Below, one piece after another: positions 54,040-63,724 of a DNA stretch of 64,000 nucleotides (its first letter is position 1; every line of letters begins with the position of its first letter). The notes beneath the pieces are model-generated. The model saw nothing but the letters and a program-made list of their open reading frames with translations, searched no databases and was not told where the DNA came from. The translations under genes and the position numbers were made by a program. Source of the stretch: Ruminococcus sp. AF31-8BH. GTDB taxonomy: Bacteria > Bacillota > Clostridia > Lachnospirales > Lachnospiraceae. The stretch lies in contig NZ_QTVN01000021.1 of the NCBI RefSeq assembly GCF_003460605.1, positions 1-64,000 of the forward strand, given 5' to 3'.

Positions 54040-55078
54040 GAGATATGAGAAAATAAAATCTGGCTTGCCGAGAGAAGAGAAACCGAAATCTGGTCTGGAA
54101 AAATCCGGAAAAGCGAAATGCCCGTTTGCGAAATATCTGACAGCGGCTTTTGCAATCCTTATTGCTGGTACTATGGGCGGCTGCACTTTGGCAGTTCCCT
54201 ACGCCGGGAAAGAGGGAAGTGGTGATCGGATGATTGTCGCTTTTATCACTACAGAATATCTGGATCTTTATGATATGGAAAGCTACCTGAACGATCACGC
54301 CTCATCCCTTGTGAACGATGGCAGTATTACATTAGGAAATGACAGTAAATATGAGGGAAAATTGTTCGCAGATGTGGAAAAAGGAGAGGCAGATTCCCCC
54401 TCTGAGTGGAAAATTTCCTTCGGCAATATGGATGGGCAATATATGCTCATGCCTGTTTCAACAGATGAGAACGGGGAACAGTATATGGGAAATCTTTGCT
54501 CAGACGCAATCAATGAACTGTATCTTCATAGTAACGTTTCGGATGATAGCGAGGAACAGGAACTGAGCGGCACTATTTATGAATCTGCGGATGGGAAGGA
54601 GAAAGTTTGGTACGTGAATCCGGTATATCAGACAGAAAACAGTGAAATCTACGCAATAACGGGAAATAGCTATTCCAACGGAGGCCGTGATACAGAGGGC
54701 AGCACCATGGCAGTCACGCTTTCCGGAGAAAGCACCGTCACAGAAAACGGCAAAAGCCAGAAAGAGTCCAGCAAGGTGACGGTCCAGTTTGCCATCATGT
54801 ACAAGCCTGTGAAAACCGTGATTTACCAGATGAGCGATTCCAACCAGGTCCTGAAGCGTGACGAATATGAACCGACGGAAGTTCCAGATACCCTGAAAGT
54901 GGAATCTGAGACTGCATATATTATGGAAGAAACTCAGAAAGAATCCCCCTCTGGAAAAACAGTGACCAGCCGCAGCATTGTGGATCTGAACTCAGAAGAA
55001 GAGGAAACCTGTCTGGAAGCCTGGTATTCTCTGGATAATGGGTTTATCAGCAAAAAGGATGTGGAAATCTTGCACTGA
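54029..55078 (+). CDS. probable lipoprotein of the DUF2975/XRE operon
   Basis: This 349-residue protein has a long basic N-terminus (1-40), a hydrophobic stretch (about 42-58) and a lipobox-like MGGC. The rest is an extracytoplasmic, Ser/Glu-rich domain (SEEQELSGTIYESADGKEKV, for example) without a recognised family. ATG 54029 follows GACGAGG and overlaps the XRE gene, so the three genes are coupled. Function unknown. Confidence 0.7.
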   Translation: MKNRRYEKIKSGLPREEKPKSGLEKSGKAKCPFAKYLTAAFAILIAGTMGGCTLAVPYAGKEGSGDRMIVAFITTEYLDLYDMESYLNDHASSLVNDGSITLGNDSKYEGKLFADVEKGEADSPSEWKISFGNMDGQYMLMPVSTDENGEQYMGNLCSDAINELYLHSNVSDDSEEQELSGTIYESADGKEKVWYVNPVYQTENSEIYAITGNSYSNGGRDTEGSTMAVTLSGESTVTENGKSQKESSKVTVQFAIMYKPVKTVIYQMSDSNQVLKRDEYEPTEVPDTLKVESETAYIMEETQKESPSGKTVTSRSIVDLNSEEEETCLEAWYSLDNGFISKKDVEILH

Positions 55079-55195
55079 TATAAGAAAAAACTATAACCCG
55101 GTATTATTTATCTGTATTAGACTGAAACCTCCAAAACTGATATTATAAAACCAAGAAAACACAGTTGATTGATAGGAAATATGGAGATAATACAG

Positions 55196-55903
55196 ATGAA
55201 ACAGATTTTATGCTTTGGCGATTCAAATACATGGGGATATGACGGGGAAAGCAGGAAGCGGCTTCCCTGGGGAAAACGGTGGACAAGTCTTTTACAGGAG
55301 AAATTTGATGTGGAAACCGCGAAGCAGGGGATTCAGGCTGGAAACAATACGGCTGACCAAAGGGAAGCTGGTAATGCAGAACATAAATCCGGCGAATCCG
55401 TCCGGATCATTGAAGAAGGCCTGTGCGGCAGAACCACCATATTTGAAGACCCGCTGCGTGACGGTCGCAGAGGAACTGCACTTCTTCCCACTTTATTGGA
55501 AACCCATGACGGCGTAGATGTAATTGTTTTGATGCTTGGCACCAACGACTGCAAAACGGTTTTCGGCGCTTCCGCAGAAGTGATCGGCAAAGGCATCGCC
55601 CGCCTTCTGGATCAGATCGCAGCCTACGCTCCGGAAGCGAAGGTACTTCTCATTTCCCCCATCTATCTGGGAGAAAAAGTATGGCAGGAAGGATATGACC
55701 AGGAATTTTCCCGGGATTCCGTGCTGGTATCCAGGGACCTGGAAAAAGTATACCAGCGCATTGCTGATGAAAAACACGTAGAATTCATGCGCGCCGCCTC
55801 CTATGTAAGCTGCTGTGCCGCTGACCAGGAGCATATGAACGCTGCCGGGCATCAGGTATTTGCAAAAGCAGTGTACGAGAAACTGGAAAATCTGGTAGCA
55901 TAA
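55196..55903 (+). CDS. SGNH/GDSL-family hydrolase (esterase)
   Basis: This 235-residue cytosolic hydrolase has all SGNH blocks: GDSNTWG (about 7-13, nucleophile Ser), the Gly block, GTND (near 110-115) and D-x-x-H (DQEHMN near 210-216). Relatives remove acetyl or acyl groups from sugars or lipids; the substrate is unknown. I took ATG 55196, nine bases after GGAG. Confidence 0.9.
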   Translation: MKQILCFGDSNTWGYDGESRKRLPWGKRWTSLLQEKFDVETAKQGIQAGNNTADQREAGNAEHKSGESVRIIEEGLCGRTTIFEDPLRDGRRGTALLPTLLETHDGVDVIVLMLGTNDCKTVFGASAEVIGKGIARLLDQIAAYAPEAKVLLISPIYLGEKVWQEGYDQEFSRDSVLVSRDLEKVYQRIADEKHVEFMRAASYVSCCAADQEHMNAAGHQVFAKAVYEKLENLVA

Positions 55904-56259
55904 AAAATCGGATGCAGCCATTCCCTCATGGCAGGCATGATAATGTCGCCGGTAGGCGACATGTCCGTTTTGTGTGAAAAGAATACGTAATTCATACAAA
56001 ATCAATTCCAAACAATAAAAAGTAATAAAGAATAATAAAAAACAATTGACAATACTACAACACTTTGCTATACTAAAATTACCAAAAAGAGTTGAGCAAA
56101 GAGAACATTTTTTATTTATGCAAAGGCGCATGAAACTACATCGTGACTATGTTGCAGGAATAGAAAATGTTTTTTTACTATAAAGCTCCATACAGACTCT
56201 GAACGGCAAAGGCTTACTACCGTACCTGCAAAAAGGACGGATAAGAAAGGAGAAAAAAT
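55904..56259. other. intergenic region upstream of the oligopeptide operon
   Basis: This stretch holds a weak terminator hairpin, ATGTCGCC-GGTA-GGCGACAT (55943-55962), and the promoter at 56046-56074. About 150 bases of leader follow, with no clear riboswitch. Confidence 0.6.
56046..56074 (+). promoter_or_regulatory. promoter of the oligopeptide transporter operon
   Basis: TTGACA (56046-56051), 17 bases, TATACT (56069-56074). Confidence 0.82.
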
Positions 56260-57852
56260 ATGAAAATGATGAAAGCAGCAGTAGCACTTGGCATGGCACT
56301 CACCATGACCGTAACAGGTGCGTCAGCAGTATTCGCAGAAGGAGAGACTCTCAGCGTTGCTACTGATTTCGAGGTTAAGACTCTGGTACCGTGGGCTGCA
56401 TCCGAGGAGAATGCATTTATGGTACTGAACCAGGCAGAAGAAGGTCTGTTCCGTATGGACGAGAACAACCAGCCGCAGCCGGCTCTTTGCGATACCTACG
56501 AGGTAACAGATGACAAGCTTACATACACCTTCCACTTAAGAGACGGAATCCAGTGGAGCAATGGTGAGCCTGTAACAGCAGCTGACTTCGTTTATGCATG
56601 GCTGAAACAGATGAGCGCTGACGCAACTAACGGCTACAGCTTCATTATGACAGACTACATCGTAAACGGCCAGGAGTACAACGAGGGAACTGTTGACGCT
56701 TCAGAAGTAGGCGTTAAGGCGGTTGATGACCAGACACTGGAAGTACAGCTGAAGAGTCCGACACCATATTTCCTGAACCTTACCACAATGGATATGTTCT
56801 TCCCGGTTAACGAAGCATTCTGCGAAGAGCAGGGCGCAAACTTCGCTCTGTCTCCAGACAGCATGCTCTACTGCGGACCATACGTAATCACATCCTATGA
56901 CCCGGCTGTAGGTGTTACTTTTGAGAAGAACGACAACTACTGGGATAAAGACAACGTAGCAATCGAAGATGCACAGGTTCGTGTAATCAAAGATGCAGCT
57001 GCAGCTTTAAGTGCATACCAGGCTGGTGAGCTTTCCCAGGTTAAGCTTGATTCTGCTAACGTAGTAGCATACAAGGATGATCCGGAATTCAGCCAGGAGA
57101 TCGACTTCCGTACAAGCTATGTACAGTTCAACCTTACAGACGACGTAATGAGCAATGTAAACATGAGAAAAGCTATTTCTCTTGCTATGAACAGAAGCGC
57201 TCTTACAGACAACATCCTTGCAGATGGTTCTGCACCTGGATTTGGCCTTGTAGCAGACGGCATGAGCGGTGATGGAGAGAAGACCTTCCGTGAACTGAAC
57301 GGAGACGTTTCCCCATATGATCCGGAGCAGGCAAAAGAGTACTATGACAAAGCTGTTGAGGAGCTTGGCGGTGCCCCGTCTGAGGTAACTCTTCTTGTAG
57401 CTGATGACTCTGTATCCAAATCCGTTGCAACATTTATTCAGAGTGAGCTTGTTACAACTCTTGGACTGAACGTAGTAATCGACACCAAGACTGTACAGGG
57501 ACGTGGAGAACTGATGGATGCCAACAACTATCAGTTTGCTGTAACTGCATGGGGTGCTGACTATGATGACGCTATGACATACCTTGACCTGTGGACAAAC
57601 GGAACTCCATACCGTGGAAACTACAATGATGATGACTACAACGCACTGATCTCCGATGCTAAGACTCAGACAGATGATGCAGTTCGTCTCGATGACATGC
57701 TCAAAGCTGAGAAGAAGCTTGTTGAGGAAGATGCAGTTGTTGCTCCGGTATACCACAGAGGTTCTGCAGTTCTGACAAAATCCAATGTCAAGAACCTGAT
57801 CAGCCATCCGATCGGTGTTCCGATTGAATTCAAATATGCTTCCTTCGAATAA
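56260..57852 (+). CDS. oligopeptide ABC transporter substrate-binding protein
   Basis: This 530-residue family-5 binding protein has a signal peptide ending AVFA (about residue 26) and no lipobox Cys. Conserved stretches include the peptide-binding FHLRDGIQWSNGEPVTAADFVYAW (about 92-115) and PYSCGPY-like CGPYVITSYDP. It captures peptides and hands them to the two permeases. A partial terminator after the gene probably makes it more abundant than the downstream parts. GAAAGGAG precedes the ATG. Confidence 0.92.
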   Translation: MKMMKAAVALGMALTMTVTGASAVFAEGETLSVATDFEVKTLVPWAASEENAFMVLNQAEEGLFRMDENNQPQPALCDTYEVTDDKLTYTFHLRDGIQWSNGEPVTAADFVYAWLKQMSADATNGYSFIMTDYIVNGQEYNEGTVDASEVGVKAVDDQTLEVQLKSPTPYFLNLTTMDMFFPVNEAFCEEQGANFALSPDSMLYCGPYVITSYDPAVGVTFEKNDNYWDKDNVAIEDAQVRVIKDAAAALSAYQAGELSQVKLDSANVVAYKDDPEFSQEIDFRTSYVQFNLTDDVMSNVNMRKAISLAMNRSALTDNILADGSAPGFGLVADGMSGDGEKTFRELNGDVSPYDPEQAKEYYDKAVEELGGAPSEVTLLVADDSVSKSVATFIQSELVTTLGLNVVIDTKTVQGRGELMDANNYQFAVTAWGADYDDAMTYLDLWTNGTPYRGNYNDDDYNALISDAKTQTDDAVRLDDMLKAEKKLVEEDAVVAPVYHRGSAVLTKSNVKNLISHPIGVPIEFKYASFE

Positions 57853-57948
57853 TTTCCGCTGAGTGATTATTCGTTTAAGACCTGATTTTCAGGCAAGGCG
57901 CGAGAATCAGTGAAAATGCAAGCAAAATTTCTTAAGGAATAAGTAACG

Positions 57949-57995
57949 GACCGTATACAGAAGTGGCTGCTTCAGCCGGTATACGGTCTGTTTTT
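57949..57995 (+). terminator. intercistronic hairpin after the binding protein
   Basis: GACCGTATAC (57949-57958) pairs with GTATACGGTC (57979-57988); TG and five T's follow. As in many ABC operons, it would reduce read-through into the permeases. Confidence 0.75.
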
Positions 57996-58016
57996 ACAGA
58001 AAGAAAAGGTGATGTC

Positions 58017-58955
58017 ATGCTGAAATATGTATTAAAGCGATTAGGGTACATCCTGGTTACCTTATGGGTAATCGTGACCTGTACCTTTTTCATGATGAAA
58101 AATCTTCCGGGTACACCTTTTGATGCGGAGCGTTTTAGCATTATGACGCCCCAGCAGCAGGAACGTGTGCTGGAAATGTACGGATTAAATGATTCTCTTC
58201 CCATGCAGTATGTGAAATATATTAAGAACATGCTCAAGGGAGATTTAGGTACTTCCTTTACCTATGTAAACCAGGATGTTTCCAAAGTTATCACAGGACG
58301 TCTTGGACCATCTGCTTTGATTGGTATCCAGGCAGTACTGATCGGACTTGCAATCGGATTGATCTTAGGAATCCTGGCTGCCTGGAAGCACAATAGCGGA
58401 ATTGATTATTTTACCATGATATTGGCCGTGCTGGGCGTCTCGGTGCCGAACTTCGTCGCTGCAGCCCTTCTCCAGTATTACATTGGTCTGAAATGGGGCG
58501 TTCTCCCGGTTGGATTCTGGACCGGCTGGAACTGTTCCGTATTGCCGTCCATTGCGCTTTCATTTAGTGCAACAGCCATGGTTGCCCGCTTTATGCGTAC
58601 AGAAATGCTGGATGTACTGGATCAGGATTATATCATAACAGCCAGAGCGAAAGGTCTCAGCCAGATGAAGGTGCTGATGCGTCATGCTGTACGTAACTCC
58701 ATTCTTCCGGTTGTCACGATTTTAGGACCTATTGTGGTAAACCTTATGACAGGATCCCTCGCTGTTGAGAATATCTTCAGTATCCCCGGAATCGGAAGTC
58801 TTTTCGTAGATTGTATCAAAGCCAATGACTATCCGGTAATCATGGGTATTACTATTTTCTATGCAGCATTTTATATGCTGATCGTATTGCTTGTTGATTT
58901 GGCTTATTCTCTTATTGACCCGAGAATTCGTCTTGCTAAAGGAAAGGAGAGCTGA
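58017..58955 (+). CDS. oligopeptide ABC transporter permease (OppB type)
   Basis: This 312-residue inner-membrane protein has about six helices. The EAA loop reads DQDYIITARAKGLSQMKVLM. ATG 58017 follows AAAAGGTGA; a longer frame begins at 57963 within the hairpin. It pairs with the next permease to form the channel. Confidence 0.92.
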   Translation: MLKYVLKRLGYILVTLWVIVTCTFFMMKNLPGTPFDAERFSIMTPQQQERVLEMYGLNDSLPMQYVKYIKNMLKGDLGTSFTYVNQDVSKVITGRLGPSALIGIQAVLIGLAIGLILGILAAWKHNSGIDYFTMILAVLGVSVPNFVAAALLQYYIGLKWGVLPVGFWTGWNCSVLPSIALSFSATAMVARFMRTEMLDVLDQDYIITARAKGLSQMKVLMRHAVRNSILPVVTILGPIVVNLMTGSLAVENIFSIPGIGSLFVDCIKANDYPVIMGITIFYAAFYMLIVLLVDLAYSLIDPRIRLAKGKES

Positions 58956-58957
58956 TT

Positions 58958-59881
58958 GTGGACAAATCAAAAATTGACCGCAGCATGTATCAGAAAGCAA
59001 AGGTAGAAGCCTCTGAGAAAGAGCATATCGCAGCTCCGGCTTCCACTATGCTGGCAGATGCATGGATCCGTCTGAAAAAGAATAAGGCAGCAGTTGTAGC
59101 ATTATTTATTCTGGTAGCAATTATCCTGCTTGCCATTTTTGCACCGATTTTCAGTAAATATTCATTTAGAGATACAGATTATAACAATGTATACGGTCTT
59201 CCGAGCGCAGCACATATTTTCGGTGCTGACCAGTTTGGACGTGACCTTTGGGTACGTACCTGGATGGGAACCAGAATTTCCCTTATGATCGCACTTGTAG
59301 CTGCAATTCTTGACCTTGTAGTCGGAGTCCTTTACGGTGCTGTTTCCGCTCTTTTCGGCGGCAAGGTGGATGCTGTGATGCAGCGTATCATCGAGGTACT
59401 GGTAGGTATCCCAAGCCTTATTATCGTAATCCTTTTCCTGATGGCGTTCCCGGCAGGTGTAGGAACTATTATCGCAGCCCTTTCCATTACCGGATGGGTA
59501 AACATGGCAAGACTTGTCCGTGCTGAGATCCTGAAGCTGAAAAACCAGGAATTCGTTCTTGCTTCCCAGGTTCTTGGAACCAGCAAGTTCAATATTATTA
59601 TGAAGGATCTGATCCCGAACACAGTCAGCGTTATCGTAATCAACGTTATGTTCACAATCCCAAGTGCTATTTTCACAGAGGCATTCTTAAGCTTTATCGG
59701 TATCGGTCTGGCAGAGCCGCAGGCTTCCCTTGGTGTATTGATCAACGGCGGCTATCAGGTACTGCGTATGTATCCGCACGTACTAGTTTTCCCGGCTATC
59801 GTTATCGTACTGATTATGGTATGCTTCAGTATTCTGGGCGACGGACTTCGTGATGCCCTTGATCCGCAGATGAGAAAGTAG
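58958..59881 (+). CDS. oligopeptide ABC transporter permease (OppC type)
   Basis: This 307-residue permease has an N-terminal cytoplasmic extension and about six helices, including the conserved FGADQFGRDLWVRTWMGTRI and the EAA loop QEFVLASQVLGTSKFNIIMK. The start is GTG 58958, seven bases after AAAGGAG and two bases after the OppB stop. Confidence 0.92.
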   Translation: MDKSKIDRSMYQKAKVEASEKEHIAAPASTMLADAWIRLKKNKAAVVALFILVAIILLAIFAPIFSKYSFRDTDYNNVYGLPSAAHIFGADQFGRDLWVRTWMGTRISLMIALVAAILDLVVGVLYGAVSALFGGKVDAVMQRIIEVLVGIPSLIIVILFLMAFPAGVGTIIAALSITGWVNMARLVRAEILKLKNQEFVLASQVLGTSKFNIIMKDLIPNTVSVIVINVMFTIPSAIFTEAFLSFIGIGLAEPQASLGVLINGGYQVLRMYPHVLVFPAIVIVLIMVCFSILGDGLRDALDPQMRK

Positions 59882-59889
59882 GTACAGCT

Positions 59890-60888
59890 ATGGGAAAAAT
59901 ATTAGAAGTGAAGAATCTTACCATCCACATCAAGACGCACAAAGGTGTTGTACAGGCTGTGCGCGGCGTGGATTTTTACCTGAATGAGCAGGAGACCCTT
60001 GCGGTAGTTGGAGAGTCCGGTTCCGGAAAATCCATTACCATGAAGGGCGTTATGGGAATTCTTCCCAAGAATGGAAAAGTAGTAGACGGAACTGTTATGT
60101 TCCAGGGAAATGACCTGACCAAATACACAGAGCGTCAGATGCAGCAGGTCAGAGGAAGCGAGATCGCCATGATCTTCCAGGATCCAATGACCTCCCTGAA
60201 CCCTACCATGAAGGTTGGAAAACAGATCGAGGAAATGCTCAAGGAGCACTGCAAGGAGATGAGCAAGGCAGACCGCAAGGCAAGAGCCATTGAGCTTCTT
60301 TCCCTGGTTGGAATCTCCAATCCGGAGGCACGTTATGACCAATATCCTCATCAGTTATCTGGCGGTATGAGACAGCGTGTTGTGATCGCCATTGCCCTTG
60401 CGTGCGATCCCAAGGTGCTGATCGCGGATGAGCCTACCACAGCACTTGACGTAACCATCCAGGCACAGATCCTGGATCTGATGCGCGACCTTCAGAAGAA
60501 AATCAAGACCTCTATTATTATCATTACCCACAACCTTGGCGTTGTGGCAAACATTGCAGACCGTGTAGCAGTTATGTACGGCGGCAAGCTGGTTGAGACT
60601 GGTGATGTGGCGGATATTTTCCACAACCCATGTCACGAGTACACCAAGGGACTTCTCCGTTCCATTCCGAAAGCACACGAAAAAGGCGGCGAGCTTCAGG
60701 CCATTCCAGGTACTCCTCCAGATCTGATGGATCCGCCGGTGGGATGTCCTTTTGCTGCAAGATGTCAGGAGACGATGATCGTTTGCCAGAAATTTATGCC
60801 GGATTATACCGAATGCGGCAAGAATCACAAGTCAGCATGCTGGATGCTGGATGAGATGGCACAGGAGGTAAAAGCTGATGAAAAATGA
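59890..60888 (+). CDS. oligopeptide ABC transporter ATP-binding protein (OppD type)
   Basis: This 332-residue ATPase has Walker A GESGSGKS, signature [15 protein letters not shown], Walker [13 protein letters not shown] and a C-terminal oligopeptide/dipeptide domain with clustered Cys ([12 protein letters not shown]). It overlaps the OppF gene by 11 bases. Confidence 0.95.
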   Translation: MGKILEVKNLTIHIKTHKGVVQAVRGVDFYLNEQETLAVVGESGSGKSITMKGVMGILPKNGKVVDGTVMFQGNDLTKYTERQMQQVRGSEIAMIFQDPMTSLNPTMKVGKQIEEMLKEHCKEMSKADRKARAIELLSLVGISNPEARYDQYPHQLSGGMRQRVVIAIALACDPKVLIADEPTTALDVTIQAQILDLMRDLQKKIKTSIIIITHNLGVVANIADRVAVMYGGKLVETGDVADIFHNPCHEYTKGLLRSIPKAHEKGGELQAIPGTPPDLMDPPVGCPFAARCQETMIVCQKFMPDYTECGKNHKSACWMLDEMAQEVKADEK

Positions 60889-61852
60889 TGACAAGCAGGT
60901 ACTTCTTGACGTAAAGAACCTGAAGAAATATTTTGATGTTGGAAACAAAAAGATCCTGAAAGCAGTGGATGACGTTTCCCTTCAGATTTACAAGGGCGAG
61001 ACTCTTGGTCTGGTTGGAGAGTCCGGATGCGGTAAATCCACATTTGGAAGAACTGTGATCCATCTTTATGAGCCTACCGAAGGAAGCGTAACCTTCGACG
61101 GACTAAAGATTGACAAGAATTTGGATAAGAAGCAGAGACATGAGCTTTGCAGAAGAATGCAGATGATTTTCCAGGATCCATATGCATCCCTGAACCCAAG
61201 AAGAAAGATTCTGGATATTGTAGCAGAGGGAATTGATGCCCACGGCCTTGCAGCGAATAAGAAAGAGCGTAACGACAAGGTCCTGGAGCTTCTTGAGACA
61301 GTTGGACTGCAGGCAGAGCATGCAGACCGTTTCCCTCATGAGTTCTCCGGCGGACAGCGCCAGCGAGTTGGTATCGCCCGTGCACTTGCAGTGGATCCGG
61401 ATTTTATCGTTTGTGATGAGCCAATCTCCGCATTGGACGTTTCCATTCAGGCTCAGGTTATCAACCTTCTGGAGCAGCTTCAGAGAGAACGAGGACTGAC
61501 TTATCTGTTTATTGCCCATGACCTTTCTATGGTTAAGCACATCAGTGACCGTATCGGTGTTATGTACTTAGGATCACTGGTTGAGCTTGCTGAGAGCGAG
61601 GAGCTTTTCGAGAACCCCATGCACCCGTACACCAAGGCTCTTCTTTCCGCCATCCCGATTCCGGATCCGGATATTGAGAAGAACCGTCAGAGAATCATGC
61701 TGGAGGGTACTCTTCCGAACCCCATCGGACTTGGAGATGAGTGTAAGTTCTGCAGCCGCTGTCCGGTTTGCAAGGACAGCTGTCATAAGAGCCAGCCGAA
61801 GCTTGTTGAGGTAAAACCGGGACATTTTGTTGCCTGCAGCCAGGTGCAGTAG
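60878..61852 (+). CDS. oligopeptide ABC transporter ATP-binding protein (OppF type)
   Basis: This 324-residue partner ATPase has GESGCGKST, SGGQRQRVGIARAL and IVCDEPISALDV, and the C-terminal Cys cluster (CKFCSRCPVCKDSC). With OppD it drives peptide import. The five-gene operon is complete. Confidence 0.95.
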   Translation: MKNDDKQVLLDVKNLKKYFDVGNKKILKAVDDVSLQIYKGETLGLVGESGCGKSTFGRTVIHLYEPTEGSVTFDGLKIDKNLDKKQRHELCRRMQMIFQDPYASLNPRRKILDIVAEGIDAHGLAANKKERNDKVLELLETVGLQAEHADRFPHEFSGGQRQRVGIARALAVDPDFIVCDEPISALDVSIQAQVINLLEQLQRERGLTYLFIAHDLSMVKHISDRIGVMYLGSLVELAESEELFENPMHPYTKALLSAIPIPDPDIEKNRQRIMLEGTLPNPIGLGDECKFCSRCPVCKDSCHKSQPKLVEVKPGHFVACSQVQ

Positions 61853-61987
61853 ATAAGCACTCTGTACAGCAATGACCAGCAGGTTTTCTAAAGAAGGATG
61901 TGTTGTCTGTGGGCAATATTATTTAGAAGCTTTCTGGTAAGCCGCTGGCAGATAACAGAAATGTAACGGGAAACAGGAGGAAGAAGG

Positions 61988-62749
61988 ATGTTCATTGAAG
62001 AAAGGCAGCAAGCCATCGAGAAAGTCCTTCGGGAACAGGGGAAAGTCCGCGTCCGGGAACTGAGCGAAATGTTTCAGGTGACAGAGGACTGCATCCGTAA
62101 AGATCTGAAAACTCTTGAAAATGCCGGCAAATTAAAAAGAACTTACGGTGGTGCGATTCTTTCCCAGGATTACCCGCTGGAAAGAGATGTTATCGACAGA
62201 AGAAATTATCATGTGGAAAAGAAAATGGTGATTGCGGCCAAGGCCATGAAACTGATCCGGGAAAGAGAGGCAATCTTTCTGGATATTTCCACAACCAATA
62301 TTGAACTTGCCAAGCTGATCGCGAAATCCAACATGCAGCTTACCGTAGTAAGCAACATGATCGATATTCTACAGCTGCTTGCGCAAAATCCCAAGATCAC
62401 AGCCATTGGAACCGGGGGAATCATGTATCCCACAGTAAACGGGTTCCTTGGCTCCGCAGCAATCCAGGTGATCCGGCAGTACAGCTTTGACCGGGCCTTT
62501 ATGGGAAGCTGCGGAATTGATATGATGGATCACACCGTTACCACTTTGGGCGTGGAGGACGGCCTGACTAAGAAAGCTGCCATTGAGAGCAGCAGACATA
62601 AGTACGCTGTGATGGAGCGGGAGAAATTTTATTTTAATGAATCTTACAAATTTACACAGCTGGATGCGCTGGATGGAATTATCACGGATGAGTTTCCAGA
62701 TGGTTCCGTTCAGGACATGCTGGATTCTCTTGGCGTTGCGCTGTACTGA
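61988..62749 (+). CDS. DeoR-family transcriptional regulator
   Basis: This 253-residue repressor has the N-terminal DeoR helix-turn-helix (VRVRELSEMFQVTEDCIRKD, about 20-39) and the DeoRC sugar-phosphate-binding domain (about 75-240). Relatives regulate sugar uptake. No sugar genes adjoin it here; it lies 135 bases after the oligopeptide operon and 100 before cutC. AGGAGGAAGA precedes the ATG. Confidence 0.92.
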   Translation: MFIEERQQAIEKVLREQGKVRVRELSEMFQVTEDCIRKDLKTLENAGKLKRTYGGAILSQDYPLERDVIDRRNYHVEKKMVIAAKAMKLIREREAIFLDISTTNIELAKLIAKSNMQLTVVSNMIDILQLLAQNPKITAIGTGGIMYPTVNGFLGSAAIQVIRQYSFDRAFMGSCGIDMMDHTVTTLGVEDGLTKKAAIESSRHKYAVMEREKFYFNESYKFTQLDALDGIITDEFPDGSVQDMLDSLGVALY

Positions 62750-62850
62750 GAAAGGATTGCGTAAATAAGTTTCTGTCCATGAATGATAGAATTTTGCGAA
62801 GCGCGTTGCTGCGAAGGCAGTGAACAGGAACGTGAAAGGAAAAAGAGGAT

Positions 62851-63597
62851 ATGGAAAAGTTTATTTTGGAGGTATGCGCAGATTCTGTGGAATCTGTACT
62901 TGCCGCTGAAAAAGGCGGAGCGGACCGGATTGAGCTTTGCGGGAATGTGGTGATCGGAGGGACAACCCCTTCTGAGAGCCTTTTCCGTGAGATCAGAGAG
63001 CACAGTGACATTAAGATCCATGCTCTGATCCGCCCAAGATTCGGTGATTTTTGTTATACAGATTATGAATTTGATATTATTCGTTCAGAAGTGAGAAGAT
63101 TCCGTGAGCTGGGAGCGCAGGGCGTGGTGATCGGTATGCTGCGGCCGGATGGCTCTCTGGATGTGGAGCATCTTGCACAGCTGATGGAGGAAGCGAAGGG
63201 AATGTCCGTGACCCTGCATCGTGCATTTGATGTGTGCAGGGATCCTATGGAGGCTCTTGAGCAGGCCATTTCCCTTGGTTTTCACACCATTCTTACATCA
63301 GGACAGAAGAATAACTGCGTGGATGGCTCCCAGCTTCTTGCTGACCTGGTGAAGGCAAGCGCAGGCCGTATTCATATTATGGCTGGCGCCGGGGTAAATG
63401 CAGATGCCATTTCTTCTATCTATGAGAAGACCGGAATCACAGATTATCATATGACGGGCAAAATTGTGCTGGAAAGTGAGATGCAGTACCGCAAGGACGG
63501 AGTGAGCATGGGCTTGCCGTCTTTAAGCGAGTTTGAGATTTTCAGGACCAGCGAGGCAGAAGTAAGAAGAGCCCGGAATGTATTAGCTACTTTGTGA
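62851..63597 (+). CDS. cutC: copper homeostasis protein CutC
   Basis: This 248-residue TIM-barrel protein starts MEKFILEVCADSVESVLAAE, with RIELCGNVVIGGTTPS and a C-terminal HMTGKI-type block (YHMTGKIVLESEM) typical of CutC. The family was linked to copper tolerance, but its reaction is not established. It ends at a strong terminator. Confidence 0.95.
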   Translation: MEKFILEVCADSVESVLAAEKGGADRIELCGNVVIGGTTPSESLFREIREHSDIKIHALIRPRFGDFCYTDYEFDIIRSEVRRFRELGAQGVVIGMLRPDGSLDVEHLAQLMEEAKGMSVTLHRAFDVCRDPMEALEQAISLGFHTILTSGQKNNCVDGSQLLADLVKASAGRIHIMAGAGVNADAISSIYEKTGITDYHMTGKIVLESEMQYRKDGVSMGLPSLSEFEIFRTSEAEVRRARNVLATL

Positions 63598-63640
63598 TGG
63601 AGCAGCGGACGGGTGCAGCTGGCTGTCTCCGTCACGCTAC

Positions 63641-63688
63641 ACGCTCTTTCACAAAAAAGAACAGTTTTTTCGTGAAAGGGCGTTTTTT
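63641..63688 (+). terminator. terminator after cutC
   Basis: A long stem (ACGCTCTTTCAC with GTGAAAGGGCGT, plus A/T pairs) is followed by six T's to 63688. Confidence 0.85.
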
Positions 63689-63724
63689 CTATAATAAACT
63701 TCTTTCGATGAGGAGGATGAATAT